From NCBI GenBank assembly GCA_021234155.1, contig JAJEKV010000010.1:9024260-9088259 (forward strand): a DNA stretch of 64,000 bases. Reading direction: 5' to 3'. Of this stretch, positions 47,526 to 60,029 are shown piece after piece; the stretch's first letter is position 1; the number at the start of each line of letters is the position of its first letter. The notes under the pieces are model-generated. The model did no database searches, was not told where the DNA came from, and saw nothing but the letters and a program-made list of their open reading frames with translations. The stretch comes from Isoetes taiwanensis. Taxonomy: Eukaryota; Streptophyta; Lycopodiopsida; Isoetales; Isoetaceae. The position numbers and the translations under genes were made by a program.

Positions 47526-47939
47526 ATTTGGAAGATTTGGAAGATGCAGTTGACTTCAAGCCACAAAGAAACATAAATTTAGTAGTTTGCTTCTATCGGT
47601 CGAGGTTGCGAAAAAATCCAAGCCGATCATCCATCACAAACTTCTAAGAATGTGCATTTGAAAGATTTAGAACATGGAAGTGGACATCCCATTTGTAAGA
47701 GCTACTGGGAGAGTCCAAACCACAAATAATCGAAAAAGGCCGGTTCTACCAGTCCAAGTCGAAATGTCGCAGAAAACCGCAGTTCAAATGGCAAATCGAA
47801 TCAAGAAGGCGGGATCCAACGTAAGAATGCAAAATATCTTCAAGAATCCTTCAGATCATGTTCATGCATGTATCAATGCTAGATTGTACCCAAGAGAAAA
47901 TATAACAATGTACAAAACAGAGGTTTATTGAACAAAAGA
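47526..47939. other. Interval after array
   Basis: A plus frame (47674-47931) begins at ATG but shows no domain. Its middle (GGCAAATCGA, GGCGGGATCCAA) resembles array text by chance or descent. No gene is called. Confidence 0.35.
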
Positions 47940-48471
47940 TCACTTGAACAATTCAGCATACTCCTCACGAGCTTGGTTTATGGTTTCCATCGTGAAGTCC
48001 TCCACTTGTCCATCCCCTTTGAACCATAGCTCCATGTCAAGTATGTCTGGCGTCAGCCATGTCGACGCTAGTATCATGTTAATGTTGTTTTTCCTGTGGT
48101 GCTTCCAAACCCTGACCATCTCTTCAAGAAGCACCCTCATCATGTTAGGCAGCTCACTGGTCCCTAGCAATTTGGTCAGTGCCTTCTCACCAATCACATA
48201 CTTCTTTAACACCTTCATCCGATGGATCGTTGTTTCATAGTCCTCATCTTCGAGTGGAGGAGGGGGTTCACGGAGGATTCCCTTCCTTCTCATGCCCTCG
48301 ACGGCTCCTACACCAAGCTATAGATTAGAAAATAGAGAAAATACAATAAAGTGTATAAACTACAGAGTGTGTAGCCTTACTTGTGAAGACAGGTTCCATA
48401 TTTCTCTGCTCTTGAATCCTCATCTCCTCCCGAATCTGGTTCAAGCGTCGAAGCATACCTTCCATGGCCAT
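47940..48471 (-). CDS. Unrecognised two-exon gene near element right side
   Basis: Exon 1 starts at ATG 48471 (MAMEGMLRRLNQIREEMRIQEQ), a charged helix, and ends at an AAGTAAGG donor near 48378. Exon 2 starts after TCTATAG at 48317 and encodes a Leu/Glu-rich helical segment (MRVLLEEMVRVWKHHRKNN). It ends with EEYAELFK and TGA at 47942-47940. The phase between exons does not match exactly, implying an indel. No family is recognised. Its position suggests a third gene of the large CACTA-like element. Confidence 0.45.
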
Positions 48472-48599
48472 GTATCCCAAAAAAAGCAATAAAGAAAAAC
48501 TCTCACAATAAGCGCAATGAAAACTAGGATCAGAATCGTTCAAAGCGAGTAGCGTAATACTCAAATCATAAAAGAAATGAAAAAAAAAGCCGGCCGATG

Positions 48600-48716
48600 A
48601 CATTTAAAGGAACAGACGCGTCGTTTTAAGGCGTATGTACGTCGTTTATCGACGCATAGATGTCGTTAACGACGTCCATAACGACGTCCACGGCCATTGC
48701 GACCTATATATTGCCC
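48600..48716 (+). repeat. CGTCG/ACGACG palindromic repeats with TATATATTGCC
   Basis: GTCGTTTATCGACGCATAG, GTCGTTAACGACGTCC and relatives match the subterminal motifs at 32830-32960. Both blocks end with CTATATATTGCC (48703 and 32950 regions). The shared order links the two sites to one element family. Confidence 0.7.
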
Positions 48717-49800
48717 TATTAGTCCTCCAGCTTCTCCGCCGCCCTCGTCCTCCGTCCATTTGCTCTCCGCCCTCCGGCTTCCTCCTCCTCCTCCTTCGCC
48801 GAGCTCCTCACCGCACCGCCATGGCCGCTTCTTCTCGATGCATGCCCGCTGATGCCGCACTGTAGGCGCGGCAGCGCTTTGGAGCACACGAATCGCCTCC
48901 GATGCGAAAGTGGCTAGAGACCGAACCTAACCCAAGAAAGGGCGGAGTTCAAGCAAGCCATGACAAAGCCGGGCGTGATAGGGGCAAGAAAGACCTCGCC
49001 GCGACATTGGGAGGCCGGGACCTTCCCTCAATACGTGCTCGAATGCCCGAAGAAATGCATGGTGAGCTCGTTGTGCTTGGCCCGTATGCTAGAGGATAGG
49101 GGCCTTTGGGAAGGGAAACATTTGCTGAAGCCCTATTTTCAAAAGTTGCACCAACCAACCAGGGCATGCGGGAAGTGCTCGCATGAATTCCTTAGGGAAA
49201 GCGGACACCACGCCGGAGGGCTTGGATTCCATGCGGGGAGGCTTGTTTCGACGGGGGTGGAGGAAATCACCGCCGAGCACCTTCGAGCCTTCGAAGTGGA
49301 TCTTCCTCCTCCCTTCCTTCCTCCTCCTCCTCCTTCGTCGAGGCTCCTCACTGCAGACCGCCATGGCCGCTTCTCGATGCATGCCCGCTTGATGCCACAC
49401 CAGAGGCCGTCGCGGAGAAGGCCGCTGGAGCACCTCCGGGCGCCTCCGACCGAAAGTGGCTAGAGCTAACCTAACCCAAGAAAGGCCGGAGTTCAAGCAA
49501 GCCATGACAAAGCTGCGTGATAGGGGGCAAGAAAGACCTCGCCAGACATCGGGAGGCGGGACCTTCCCCTCAATACGTGCTCGAATGCCCGAAGAAATGC
49601 ATGGTGAGCTTTCGTTGTGCTTGGCCCCTATGCTAGAGGATAGGGGGGCCTTTGGGAAGGGAAACATTGCTGAAGCCCTACTTTCAAAAAGTTGCACCAG
49701 ACCAACCGGGGCATGCGGGGAAGTGCTCGTACATGAATTCCTTGGGGAACGAGACACCACGCCGGGAGGGCTTGGATTCCATGCCGGGAGGCTTGTTACG
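48717..49800 (+). pseudogene. Duplicated gene fragment (two copies, about 540 bp apart)
   Basis: The first copy has ATGGCCGCTTCTTCTCGATG near 48821 and the second ATGGCCGCTTCTCGATG near 49361, each preceded by a CTCCTCCTCCTCC tract. Each continues with shared text (CCTAACCCAAGAAAG, ATGCATGGTGAGCT, GGAAGGGAAACAT) through about 49240 and 49800. Frames differ between copies because of indels, so the original protein cannot be named. It is probably host sequence captured between subterminal repeats and then duplicated. Confidence 0.6.
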
Positions 49801-50790
49801 CGCCTCATATGCCACGCCGGTTACCAGCTCGGACGCCGCTTAACGACGCCCAGCCTGATGTGGTTTTGACACCCGTGCATGCCATCGCCGACATATAGCG
49901 CCATATGCCCCTCGTGATGCCACGCCGATGATCGTGACGTCAAGATCGACGCATCATGGACGTATCGACACGCCGGCCAGTACAGCCTTTGTCCACAAAG
50001 AACGTACACGCAGGCATGGTGGACACGTTACCATGCTAACGCCGTTATCGATTTAATTTGCGACGGTCGACACGCCGGCTGCCAGCTTGCCTACGACCGC
50101 CACGCAGCATGGTGGACATTATCAGCTCGCGACGCTGCTTATCGACGACTGGGCGACGCGGTCACACGCCGGGCGTACAAATTTGTTCATGACTGCGGTT
50201 AATGCGACGCATGGTGGATACCGCAGACGCCGATAAACGACGCTTTATCGACGTTGTTCAGACACGGTTGCCGCCTATAATGTGACCATGCCATCCGCCG
50301 ACGCTGACACGCCGCCTTCGCTCAACGACGCCAAGCCGACGTGAAGCTTGACACCTGTGCATGCCATGCCTGGTCGGGTGCAGCGTCGGATGATGCCGCC
50401 TCATATGCCACGTCGATTACAGCGACGCCGTTTATCGACGACTTCAGCGGACGTGTATGACGGTTTCTGGCAAATGCCCGGCTTGTTCACGCGACCCGCG
50501 CATGCATGGTGGACACGTCGGCTCTGCGGGGCGTCGATAAACGGCGTCTTGCCGACACGTTGTCCAGACAAGCGTGCGGCTTAGCCTGGCAAGGACCATG
50601 CACGCGCTGGCCGACGCCGACCACGCCGACTTCGGCATCGCCGATCAACCACGGCGTCGCGATGCCGTTGAATGGCGTAAAGGTTGTTCAACGGCGTTGG
50701 CGTCGATTTTTTTCGACGATGTGATGTCGTTGTTCAACGTCGGGACGCCGTTGAAGGTCGACTATCCCTTGTGGTGTCGCGTTGTACCTG
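49801..50790. repeat. CGACGC-rich degenerate repeats, element right side
   Basis: Motifs such as GCTTAACGACGCC, GATAAACGACGC, TTATCGACG and GCATGGTGGACA recur about every 60 bp with drift over about 1 kb. They resemble 33000-33480. CTTGTGGTG at 50769-50777 might be a diverged inverse of the CACTAC end. Confidence 0.65.
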
Positions 50791-51059
50791 TTGTACCTTT
50801 CCATCGTTCTATATATCCGCCTTGATTTGTTAGTTTGTTATGGACGATTGATTTGGCCACGTCATAAAAGAGAAAGGAGGTGTCGTTTCAAGATTTTAAC
50901 ATTGGCATGGTTTGGTTTGGGATTAACGGATTTCGCTTTTGCGCTCTTCACGGTTTCGAAGTCCGCAAAAGTTACGTGGAGCAAGCATTTTGTTGCTCAT
51001 TATTATTATTATTTGTCTGCGAGAGGATTCATGCCGGCACCGCGGCAATGATTTTCTTA

Positions 51060-51850
51060 ATTTTTGGGCGTTTTGATAGCTTTTGAAATGGCAGAGAATA
51101 GAGATCCGGCAGAATGAATCGCCTCAAGAAGCCACGAAAGATTTGAATTCGGAAGTAAACAAATCTCATGAAGGGCCAGCAACGCCAAGCTAGGTACATG
51201 GCTTTCCTTAAATTTTATTTTCTTTAGGTTTAGGAGCCTAATCTCTAGAGGGAGCTTAGAGGAGGCGGAGAGCGATTATCATTGTTTTTTTTGTTGTTCA
51301 ACCCGCCCGCACATTATTTTCCTAATCTATCCTTAGTATAACAAGCGGATGAGGAAATGGCGGAGGATCCGACAACGTAATCTGGCTCGAGGAAGCGCCA
51401 AAGAAGCATTTGAATCCAACAAAGAACAACGTGCGGAAGCTAGGTACATGGCTCTAAGATCAAATTTTCTTTTCTTTAGGTTTAGGAACGAATCTCTAAA
51501 GGGAGCTTAGAGGAGAGCGGAGAGCAGATTATCATTGTTCTTTTGTTGTTCAAACCGGCACCGCACATTATTTTCCTAATCTATCCTTAGTATAACAAGC
51601 GGAGACATTGACGGATGAGAAAATGGCGAGGATCCAAAACAGTATCCGGCTCGGGAAGCGTTAGCATAAACATTTGAATCCAAAGAACAGAACGTCTGAA
51701 GCTAGGTACATGGCTCTCCTCAATTTTTATTTTCTTTAGGTTTAGAGGCGAAGATTATCATTGTTCTTTTTGTTGTTCAAACCGGCCTGCACATTATTTT
51801 CCTAATCTATCCTTAGTATAACAAGCAGAGACATTGACGGATGAGGAATT
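51060..51850. repeat. Three tandem copies of about 255 bp
   Basis: GCTAGGTACATGGCT begins aligned copies at 51189, 51439 and 51701. Each continues with TTTTCTTTAGGTTTAG and TTTTCCTAATCTATCCTTAG. The third copy lacks the middle. No gene is visible. Confidence 0.9.
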
Positions 51851-54800
51851 TGTACTTTTTCCGTCATTGTAATTTAATAAGCTCCTGAGATTTGGCTCTA
51901 GATTCAAATCCCAATTCATGTCTATTGCTTGGTTGGCTGTAGTATGTTGAGCTTGCATCATTTAACCATTAACAGTCTCTGTATTTTTTCATTTTATGAC
52001 GCCATCTCCATTCTAAAAATAATTCCAGACTATCTGCCACTTGAGCTTTATTGCATATATTGCATATCTAGCTCTCTTAAATAAGATCCATTAATCCGGT
52101 CCAAGATTTGGTAGTTCTGCAGATTTATATTATAGCCTATGATTTAGTCTTTGGTAAATTGTCTTCCTCTCAGGATAATTGAGTCCGGAAGAACGACCAA
52201 ATATGATTTTTAAAGTATGTATTTTTCTCAGTATTCTTTCATGGCATGCCTAATTTATGGATGCACGCTGACATGTTCTGATTTCGAATGCTAGGTTTTG
52301 AGTGACCAAATGATGGAATAAATAATGACCTTCGTCAATGTATCAGGCAGTTAAAAAAACGTGCATACAGGGTCTTCTAAGAGAGGATGAATTGGAAGCA
52401 AGCTGTTAGAAGTTTCCATCTTCACATGCAAAATAATGTAGGTGCTAAAATTTGTGTACTATTTTCCTTGCGAAGATTAGAATGCATGTTTGAACTGATA
52501 TGCATTTTTTGAAATGCAAGAACACCTTTTCTACAATAAGCTCTCTAAGAATGTAAGGCAAATCTTTAGCATCGGTAAGTTTTTCTGAAGCTTTTTCAAA
52601 GGAGCCCCAAACGCCACTATAAGAAGAAGATTGCATGACATCCCGCGACCGCCATAGTCGCTGCTCTGGGACTATGTTTACCATTATAAGATTTTGCCTA
52701 CTCAGCTTTCTGATATGACCCTCTGTCATAGTGCCTTTGAGTTACTCAAAATACTGTATATTTTACCAGCCCAACGGGAGAGCCTTTATATGTGCTTGCA
52801 TAATCGGTCTGCAATAATTATCTCTAGAGGAACTATCATAGTAAGGCAACGATGTAAAATTTGGCGCCCTATTTACCTTGACTGCTGTAACTTACAAAAT
52901 TTTGTGCCACAACCTAATGGGCCGTTCACATGAACCCAAAATTAGTCCGCTACCGATATAAATAGAAAAAAAATCAGCCGCTTAAAAATCTATTCAAGAT
53001 CGCCTTCATGGCGCCATGAAATGAAGCACGAATTTTGGGTCGCGGTGAATCGCTTAACTCACCGAGACTTCAAATAAGGAGCGAAAAAAACCATTCACAT
53101 GAACCCACTGCAGGAATCCGGGCAGCTGTGATTGCAGGAATGAACTAAGTACAAATGAATCGAAAATTCGTGATAGAGAAGGCTGAATCTGCTCCTATTC
53201 CTCCCAATCCGCTCCTATTCCTCCCATTATTTTCTTTTCATTTCATTTGCATTGTCCGTATGCGTAGATTTCTTATCCTATTTCTGATTTCCTTGTGAAC
53301 GCACCCAAAAAGCAAAGTTTCTTGTGGCTGGTTACTGTTTTTGATTTCTTGTCAAGAATCAACAATAGAAGAATCGGCATAGAAGATTCGGCAATAGAAG
53401 AATCGGCCTGGATTTCTGTTTTCTTGTCAAAGATTTCTGATATCTGCTTCCTATTCCAGTCGAGAATGGGCTTGAACGATCCCAACTGTTATGAAATCTC
53501 CAATACAAGAATCAAGGATAGGCCTGGAATCAAATAATCTGCCTCGAATCCAATAAAGGAACCATTCTTATCGATTCACAGCCGATTTTCAAAGCTTGAG
53601 CCGATTACTTGATTCCTGGAGCCGATTCCTGAAGCATGGTCGATTCCTGGAGCCGATTTTATTGTGGCTGATAAGCGGTGCATCCAAATCTTTCTAAAAT
53701 CAGCTGCTGGGTATATTTTAGTCAGCCCTATGTGAACGCCTACGGGGAAAACTTCTTCAATGCGGGGCAGCTGGGCTTCAGCCCCCGCAAATCACAACGC
53801 CCATGTGATCGGCCCATAAGAAGTTAAGAACAAGCAAAAAGCCTCAGTTAAAGTAAATAAAGGCTATGACATTGCTACATTTTTGCAATTATTCAAGAAG
53901 AATTGCTATAATTTTAATACACATGCTGCCACTGACACATGTATAGAAACATAGATCATGCTAACATTTAAATGTAGCGATAAGAGGTCAGTTGTTTCCT
54001 TAATACACAGACCTGAAGTTACATATTAGAAGCTCCCGCTACCATGGTAGAGAAAAGGGCTATATTGATAAGGGTAACCAATTTTGCATCATTTCATAAT
54101 CCCCTTTTGTTTTCTTTATAATAAGACACAAGTAAAAATAAATCTGCAAACTGATGGAGGACATGGTTTGCCAGGAAGACATTTTCGTTTTTATGTAGGA
54201 GGAAAAGGGTTATATAGAACAGCCTAAGCAATTTTGCATCATTTCGAAATCCTAAGCGAACTGGTCGAGGTAGACATTAAGTTATCAATAGGTTCATAAT
54301 GTTCCATGTTAGCAGCAGTCATCATTATAGCATGCTTATAAAGTTGATTGATATAAAACGAATGTAAATATGAGGTACATTTTCTCTTTTATGTTGATGT
54401 CTTAAGAATGCATACTACCATGCGCACTCCCATGCATATGACCATATAGTGGCATTTGTAATTAATATTCCATGAACAATCTTAAGTTGAACGCATGAAG
54501 AATACCCCTGAACTATAATATAGCACACCTCCCAATGCAACACAATTCCAACATATGTTACAAATTCCAAATTTCACGTCAACCATATGCTCGCAGTAGG
54601 ATTAAAAGTGGAACTTTCAATGTTGAAAACTTTAAACCTACAAAACCAAAAATTTGTTCCAATAATGCCATCACAAATCAAGTAAACAATTACATCAACG
54701 ACCAAGAAACTCTGCCATCACGATTTTGCAGCACCAAGAAACTCTGCCATCACGATTTTGCTTGCATAAGACAAACAAAACTCAGACAAAACTGGAGATT

Positions 54801-54960
54801 GAAGACTAAAATACACCTGCTTCCAAGAATCAACAACGAAAAACAAGCACGGAATTTTCGCAAAACGGCCAATTTACGTTTGGTAGCCGGCCGGATCTCG
54901 GGGTTTTCGGCCGGTAAACCGGCAGGCGGCGGCGCCGCTCGCGGGCCGGTTACCTAGCAC
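51851..54960. other. Long non-coding interval
   Basis: Frames are short and unrecognised. There are small direct repeats GAATCGGC (53370-53410) and GCCGATTCCTGGAG (53600-53660). A GC-rich block with nested palindromes (GCCGGTAAACCGGC, about 54908-54921, and GGCGGCGGCGCCGC) lies at 54885-54950. The rest is AT-rich. Confidence 0.5.
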
Positions 54961-55089
54961 ATTAACACCAGCAACCTCCCACCGATGACAATCTCAGTTC
55001 CCATGTACTGCATTTTGAAAATAGGAAGCTGCTCAAACAACCACTAATGTTTTTCATGCTTAAATTACCTTGGTATAATCACACAAAAA

Positions 55090-55116
55090 GCCCACCAACG
55101 GTGGGCAATTTTCTAG
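55090..55116 (+). mobile_element. Helitron-type 3' terminus
   Basis: A perfect hairpin GCCCACC-AAC-GGTGGGC (55090-55106) is followed after 6 nt by CTAG (55113-55116) and then T. A short GC hairpin just before CTAG, inserted ahead of T, is the defining Helitron 3' end. The 5' TC end was not located, so the length of this probably non-autonomous element is unknown. Confidence 0.6.
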
Positions 55117-55361
55117 TATATACCTAAAATATGCCAGAAACCCACATAAGTGAGGGTTTGCCCCCTTAAGGGCAACCCAAAAAAAAGAAGTGGAAAATGT
55201 CCCTTTTTTTCCCCGAGAAATAGTTCGGAAATTCTACATCCCGGAACAGACGTCCGTATTAATTGATGAAAATTAATAAATTTGTCTATTATTATTAGAG
55301 TGAAAGAACTTCACTTTCGCGATATTGGCACCCTCTATCCACCCGCACAGTCGCTGTTTCC

Positions 55362-58300
55362 ATGGCAATTACTCCGGCGCTTCGGTTTATTGGTATACAT
55401 TTTAACCATTTAGCATTTGCAGCGATGTTTTTTAAGCTATACAGCTTGCTGATTGTTTTGTGTGAATTCAACACCCAGATATTGCGGCAAATCTTTCAGG
55501 TTAGTTTTGGTCTTTGTTTGCTCTCCAAAATGAATTACACTCTAAAGTAAAGTTAATGTGCAGATGGCATGTTTAAGGGCATTTACAACGGGAAAAATTA
55601 TCACAAGGCAGACCTTCATGCTGTTTTGCGTCGTGCATGGGATGCTGGTGTTGATCGGATTATTGTGAGCTCTGGCCTCTAACTTTGCATTCTGACTTTG
55701 TGTCATATATGCCTGAATTTTAACGTCATAAGTTAAGCAGATAACAGGTGGATCTTTGGAAGAATCAAGGGAAGCATTATCCATTGCAGAAACAGATGGT
55801 AAATTCTCAGCGGAATGCATTTAATGTTTTTTTTGAGTTGCATTGACGTTAGATATTCACGGAAGATGTCTACTCTTGCATTTTCACAGTTCTTTTATTT
55901 ATTTATCAGCGTTTCTTAAACAGGATCAACATTAATTTTAGGGGGGAAGTGTTGTTGATGTTTCGTCATACTTAAATATACTCATCTCATGGCTCTTCTT
56001 GGACAGCTCGCCTATTCTCTACAGTTGGCGTGCATCCTACTCGCTGCATGGTTTGCGTACTTAACTCTTTTACATAGTTCTCATTTTGCATCAGTATTCA
56101 CAAGGCCGTATAAGCCAGTTCCTTCTTCCATGCACACTGTAATCAACTGCATCCTTATATACCTAGTATCTTTCTTGCCAATAGCTTAGTGTATATGCAG
56201 GCAACTGTTTAGGAGTCACAACAGGAGTTTATGTGATATGGGCTCCATAGACACAATGGCTTACGACAGCAGTGATACAAAGTGGCTATCCTGGATTGAG
56301 CGTGAAGATGTTGAAATACATCTTTGCCTCCATGTGTATTTGACATATCTCTAGTGTGTGTAGCTACTGCTTTTACTTCATTGTCAAACCACATTACCAT
56401 TAGGCCAGGGGATTTGCTATAGCTTCAGCTAATGGTGGAGGCTAAGGTGTGAGAAACATGAAAATAATTACGAAAGAATCAATGGATTACCACTATGACC
56501 TGTGCTTCCAGCTATAAATGCTGATATTACGTTGCACAAATGAGAATATAAAACATAATTGGTAAAATCAGGCTGCACACTTCAGAGGCTAATTTAATGT
56601 GGAAGGATGTAGGTGACATGTTGGTGACTTGGTACTCATTGAGCATGTAAATAAATTGGGAAGTCAAGGGACAATCTTAGCACCTGCTAGTCTGGAATCA
56701 GTGTCTAACATGTCAATTTAATTATCTAGATGTAAAAGTGCATTACAATTTCAGGCATTTGATATCCATCTCTAGTTGTAACTGCAGTACATATTTTTAC
56801 TGCAGAGGACATTCTAAGTAAGTAACTTCTACTTAAATGTGTATGATGTTGATAATGTAGTAACCTTGTTGTGCCGTGTGCTCTGTGAAGGGGCCATCAT
56901 ATATCCCAAGAAGAATGTTGATGGCATGATATAAAAAATGCACGTTGCTTCACTTCATTACTAACAGTTCCTTTTGTTGGACACCACAGGAGTTTGATGA
57001 GAGTGAAGATGCCGAGAGGCACTTGAATGAGCTCTTAATGCTTGCAAAGCGTGGTATTGAACGAGGAAAAGTAAGGAACTAAACACAGGTTGACAACCTT
57101 GCTTGACTGCCTTTGAGAATCACTAGCTTGTTGCGTGGTAGTGATCTCAGTGACTTAGTTACAAGGGTTTTTGGTGCTACAGGTTGTTGCCATAGGAGAA
57201 TGTGGTTTGGATTATGATCGGCTGCAGTTTTGTTCGGCTGATGTTCAACGCAGGTAACACATTTATAGCATAATATATCTTGTCTTTAAAATGTCAAATA
57301 AGGACTTATCATTGCTGGAAGCTTGTCTTGTATGTATAACTCTAATGTTACTACTTTTATCTGAATCCTTCATTGTCTAGTACAGGTACTTCGAGAAACA
57401 CTTTTACTTGGCTGAGGTGACAGGTTTACCTATGTTTCTTCATATGCGTGCTGCAGCAGATGACTTTTGTGACATAGTGCAACGTAATAAACAAAGGTTG
57501 GTAACGTTTTTTATGCGAATTTTGAAGTTTGAAGGATATTGTGCTCTATAGATGAAGATTTGTTCCTTGGAAGCCATATTAGGACATTTAGGCATGAAAC
57601 ATGTTACTCCAGGCAGGGGCTGAGGTTACTCTAAGCATAACTTATTCCAGTTACACAACCCCAATAAGATGGGGAATGGTGTTTTCAATTCACGGCACCC
57701 CTCAGGAAACTATGCTTAACTTTAGCTTTAATTACAAGGGTCTCCACGTTTGGGAATGAACATCACTTAACCAGCTCTTTTTTGTTATTTTCTTCAAAAC
57801 AAAAAATAACATGGTTTGTTTTTCCAAATGTTTACTTTCAGATTCATACCATACCTTATGGTCATAACTTTCTGTAGTTGTTATCTCAGGGCAGATTTGT
57901 TTGTGGGGTAGCACATTCCTTTACAGGAAACAGTGAAGATAGAGACAAACTGCTTCAAATTGAAAATCTGTATATAGGTATGCCTTTTTTCCCCTTTTCT
58001 TGCTGTAACAAAAGCTTTGGATTTTGATTGGTTGCTTCATGGTTTTCCTTTTGCATAATTAACTTGTGATTCCTGGAATTTGAAGCATCCTTTTCTCTGG
58101 TCTTATATTAGTCTTTGATTTTTTTCTTTAAAAACAAAAAGAAAATGTTACAAATGATGATGCGGTATGTCCAAGCTATTGAGATCTTGACATGGGAATG
58201 CATGATATTAATTTTAATATAACATATGCATATAGACATTCTCAACCTGACTAGCACATGTCTCATTTTGAATCAATGCAGAGTAAGGGAATATTAAAAA

Positions 58301-58887
58301 ATTTCACCAATCATTGAGATGGCCACATTCCTTTTAATTTCTCCAAGTGATGAGCTTTGAAGGGTATTTTAATTCCACCTCTTTGCCATATTAAGCTAAA
58401 TTTACTGTGCTCATACAGGGTTAAATGGCTGCTCCTTGAAAACAAAAGAAAACCTTGAGGTGATGAGTGGCATACCAGTAGAACGATTGATGCTTGAGAC
58501 CGATTCACCTTATTGTGGGATTAAGCCTACACATGCAGGTGTGCAGTACAGCTCCTCTGCTTTTCCTTGCAAGAAAAAGGAAAAACATGATGAGCTGTTC
58601 CTTGTGAAAGACCGCAATGAGCCTTGTTGCATAAGGTACTACAGCTATGCTCTTTTTGCAATATATTTGCTCAATCTATGAGATTTCCTTGTGCTGTGTC
58701 TTAGGCATGTTGCGGAAGTAGTGACAGGATTTAAGAAAATAGATGACATTGGTGGATTCAACAAAGCTATTTACGAAACTACTTGCAAGTAAGGGAAGGT
58801 TGACGTCCAACATTTGATTTCTACAATGATGTAATTATTATTGCACTCTTGCATCTTTCCAGGGTATTTTTTCCAAAATGTTCTTGA
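55362..58887 (+). CDS. TatD-family deoxyribonuclease (TATDN1-like)
   Basis: A Mg-dependent 3'-5' exonuclease/DNase of the amidohydrolase-type TIM barrel, implicated in DNA repair and apoptotic DNA degradation. Exons are 55362-55392, 55479-55499, 55564-55664, 55741-55798, (56201-56232 doubtful), 56990-57070, 57183-57253, 57386-57496, 57895-57977, 58419-58635, 58705-58788 and 58863-58887. All borders are GT-AG and phases agree. Motifs seen are [20 protein letters not shown] (N-terminus, lacking HxH as in TATDN1), [12 protein letters not shown] (metal Glu), LPMFLHMR (His), VAHSFTG (His), [11 protein letters not shown] (metal Asp) and KVFFPKCS (end). The total of about 305 residues fits the family. 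The start ATG has a good context (TCCATGGC). All catalytic residues are present, so it is probably functional apart from exon 5. Confidence 0.93.
56201..56232 (+). other. Doubtful exon 5 of the TatD gene
   Basis: The preceding exon ends in phase 1 and the next starts in phase 0, so the missing exon must be 2 mod 3 long. The 32-nt segment after TATATGCAG and before GTGATA fits the phase but encodes [11 protein letters not shown]. Family members instead have a longer segment containing T-V-G-x-HPTR. It is either a damaged exon or the wrong one. Confidence 0.35.
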
Positions 58888-59870
58888 AACCGGGTTTTCA
58901 AGAAGTGGGCTCATGTGCAGCTGTATTTGTGTGCATGAGAAAAGACGGGGAAATGTTGGCATTTTGCTTCTGCGGTCCACTGGTTAAGTTCAAAGAAAAT
59001 TTTAACTCCACAATTTGACTTAACAGAAAGCTTATAAGGAACGTCCACAAGGTAATTCAAATTTCATTGATTTTTTCTTATAATGTCTACTGTTAATTTT
59101 GTTCTAGTTAAAATTGTGTCAACAATGAAATCATAGTGCCAAAGTAGTTGTGAATTCACCGGTATTCAGATAACTTTAGATAAGGAAGAGAGCGTTGGAC
59201 AATCCTCTTAACATTCAAGTATGCATTCCTTAAGCTTATTACCATGATTGAAAAGTTTGAAAAGTGCAATGCTGTACAAGAAATTCATTGTGGCATCCTT
59301 GATATAGCAAAGTCAGCACCCATGGTTGTACTTGTGAGTAGAGGGAAAAGGGAAATGTAATATCTTAGTGAAAATCTAAAAAATGCCCTTATATTATAGG
59401 CTATTTGTCAAAATGCCCTCAAATTGCCCTTATTATTGCGGGCTACACTTAAAAATGATACAAAGCCGAGCTTCGTTATCTGATAAAGGCAACAATGACG
59501 GCAACTTAGGTTGATCCTCAGCAATCCTTACTTTGGTAGCCCAAGCTTGCAAAGAACGCAAAGCCAAATATTAGCTTTTGTGAATATCAAGCAATCAGAG
59601 CCTTGAAGATTTGCTGCACAATCTTATGCCCCTATTTGGGTCTAAGTTCGTTTTCCAAGCCATCATTGATGGAAGGACATTTGCCACATCAAACAACTAG
59701 TATTGGGTGCCGAACAAATTCTCACCTCTATTCAACATCACATAAGCTCTCAAACAGCTTCTTGAAACCCTTAGAAACAAAACTGTAAGCACAAATTTGG
59801 AGCAAGCAATCAGAGCAAGCTTTTCAACATGAGCATCGAAGGAATTGGTGACACCAAAGCGAGGGCCTTA
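58888..59870. other. 3' flank of the TatD gene
   Basis: Non-coding. A small degenerate repeat TGCCCTTATATTATAGG/TGCCCTTATTATTGCGG lies near 59390-59440. No gene was seen. Confidence 0.45.
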
Positions 59871-59874
59871 ATTA

Positions 59875-60022
59875 GGGGCAATTTTGCAATTTTTTGGAAC
59901 ACACATCGCATGGTGAGACTTGCACTCAACTACGTCTCCCATCCAGCTATGGTCAAATGAGATTTGAACTTGTGGCAAGGTTAGGGAAAACAAGAGGTTT
60001 AACCACTAGACCACCGTCGCGA
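59875..60022 (-). mobile_element. tRNA-derived SINE
   Basis: On the minus strand the element starts near 60022 with GCGACGGTGGTCTAGTGG, an RNA polymerase III A box (TGGTCTAGTGGT, 60013-60002). Then AGTTCAAATCTC, a B box, follows at 59970-59959, about 45 nt away as in tRNA genes. The body runs to about 59875. Boxes without a tRNA cloverleaf and a non-tRNA tail identify a SINE head. No obvious target duplication was resolved. Confidence 0.7.
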
Positions 60023-60029
60023 TAAGCAT

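Noticed and set aside
47674-47931. Plus-strand 85-residue frame
   Set aside because: It has an ATG but no domain. Part of it resembles array text and it lies antisense to the next gene's 3' side.
54535-54957. 140-residue plus-strand frame
   Set aside because: It runs into a GC palindrome, has no domain, and lies in AT-rich non-coding sequence just before the Helitron end.
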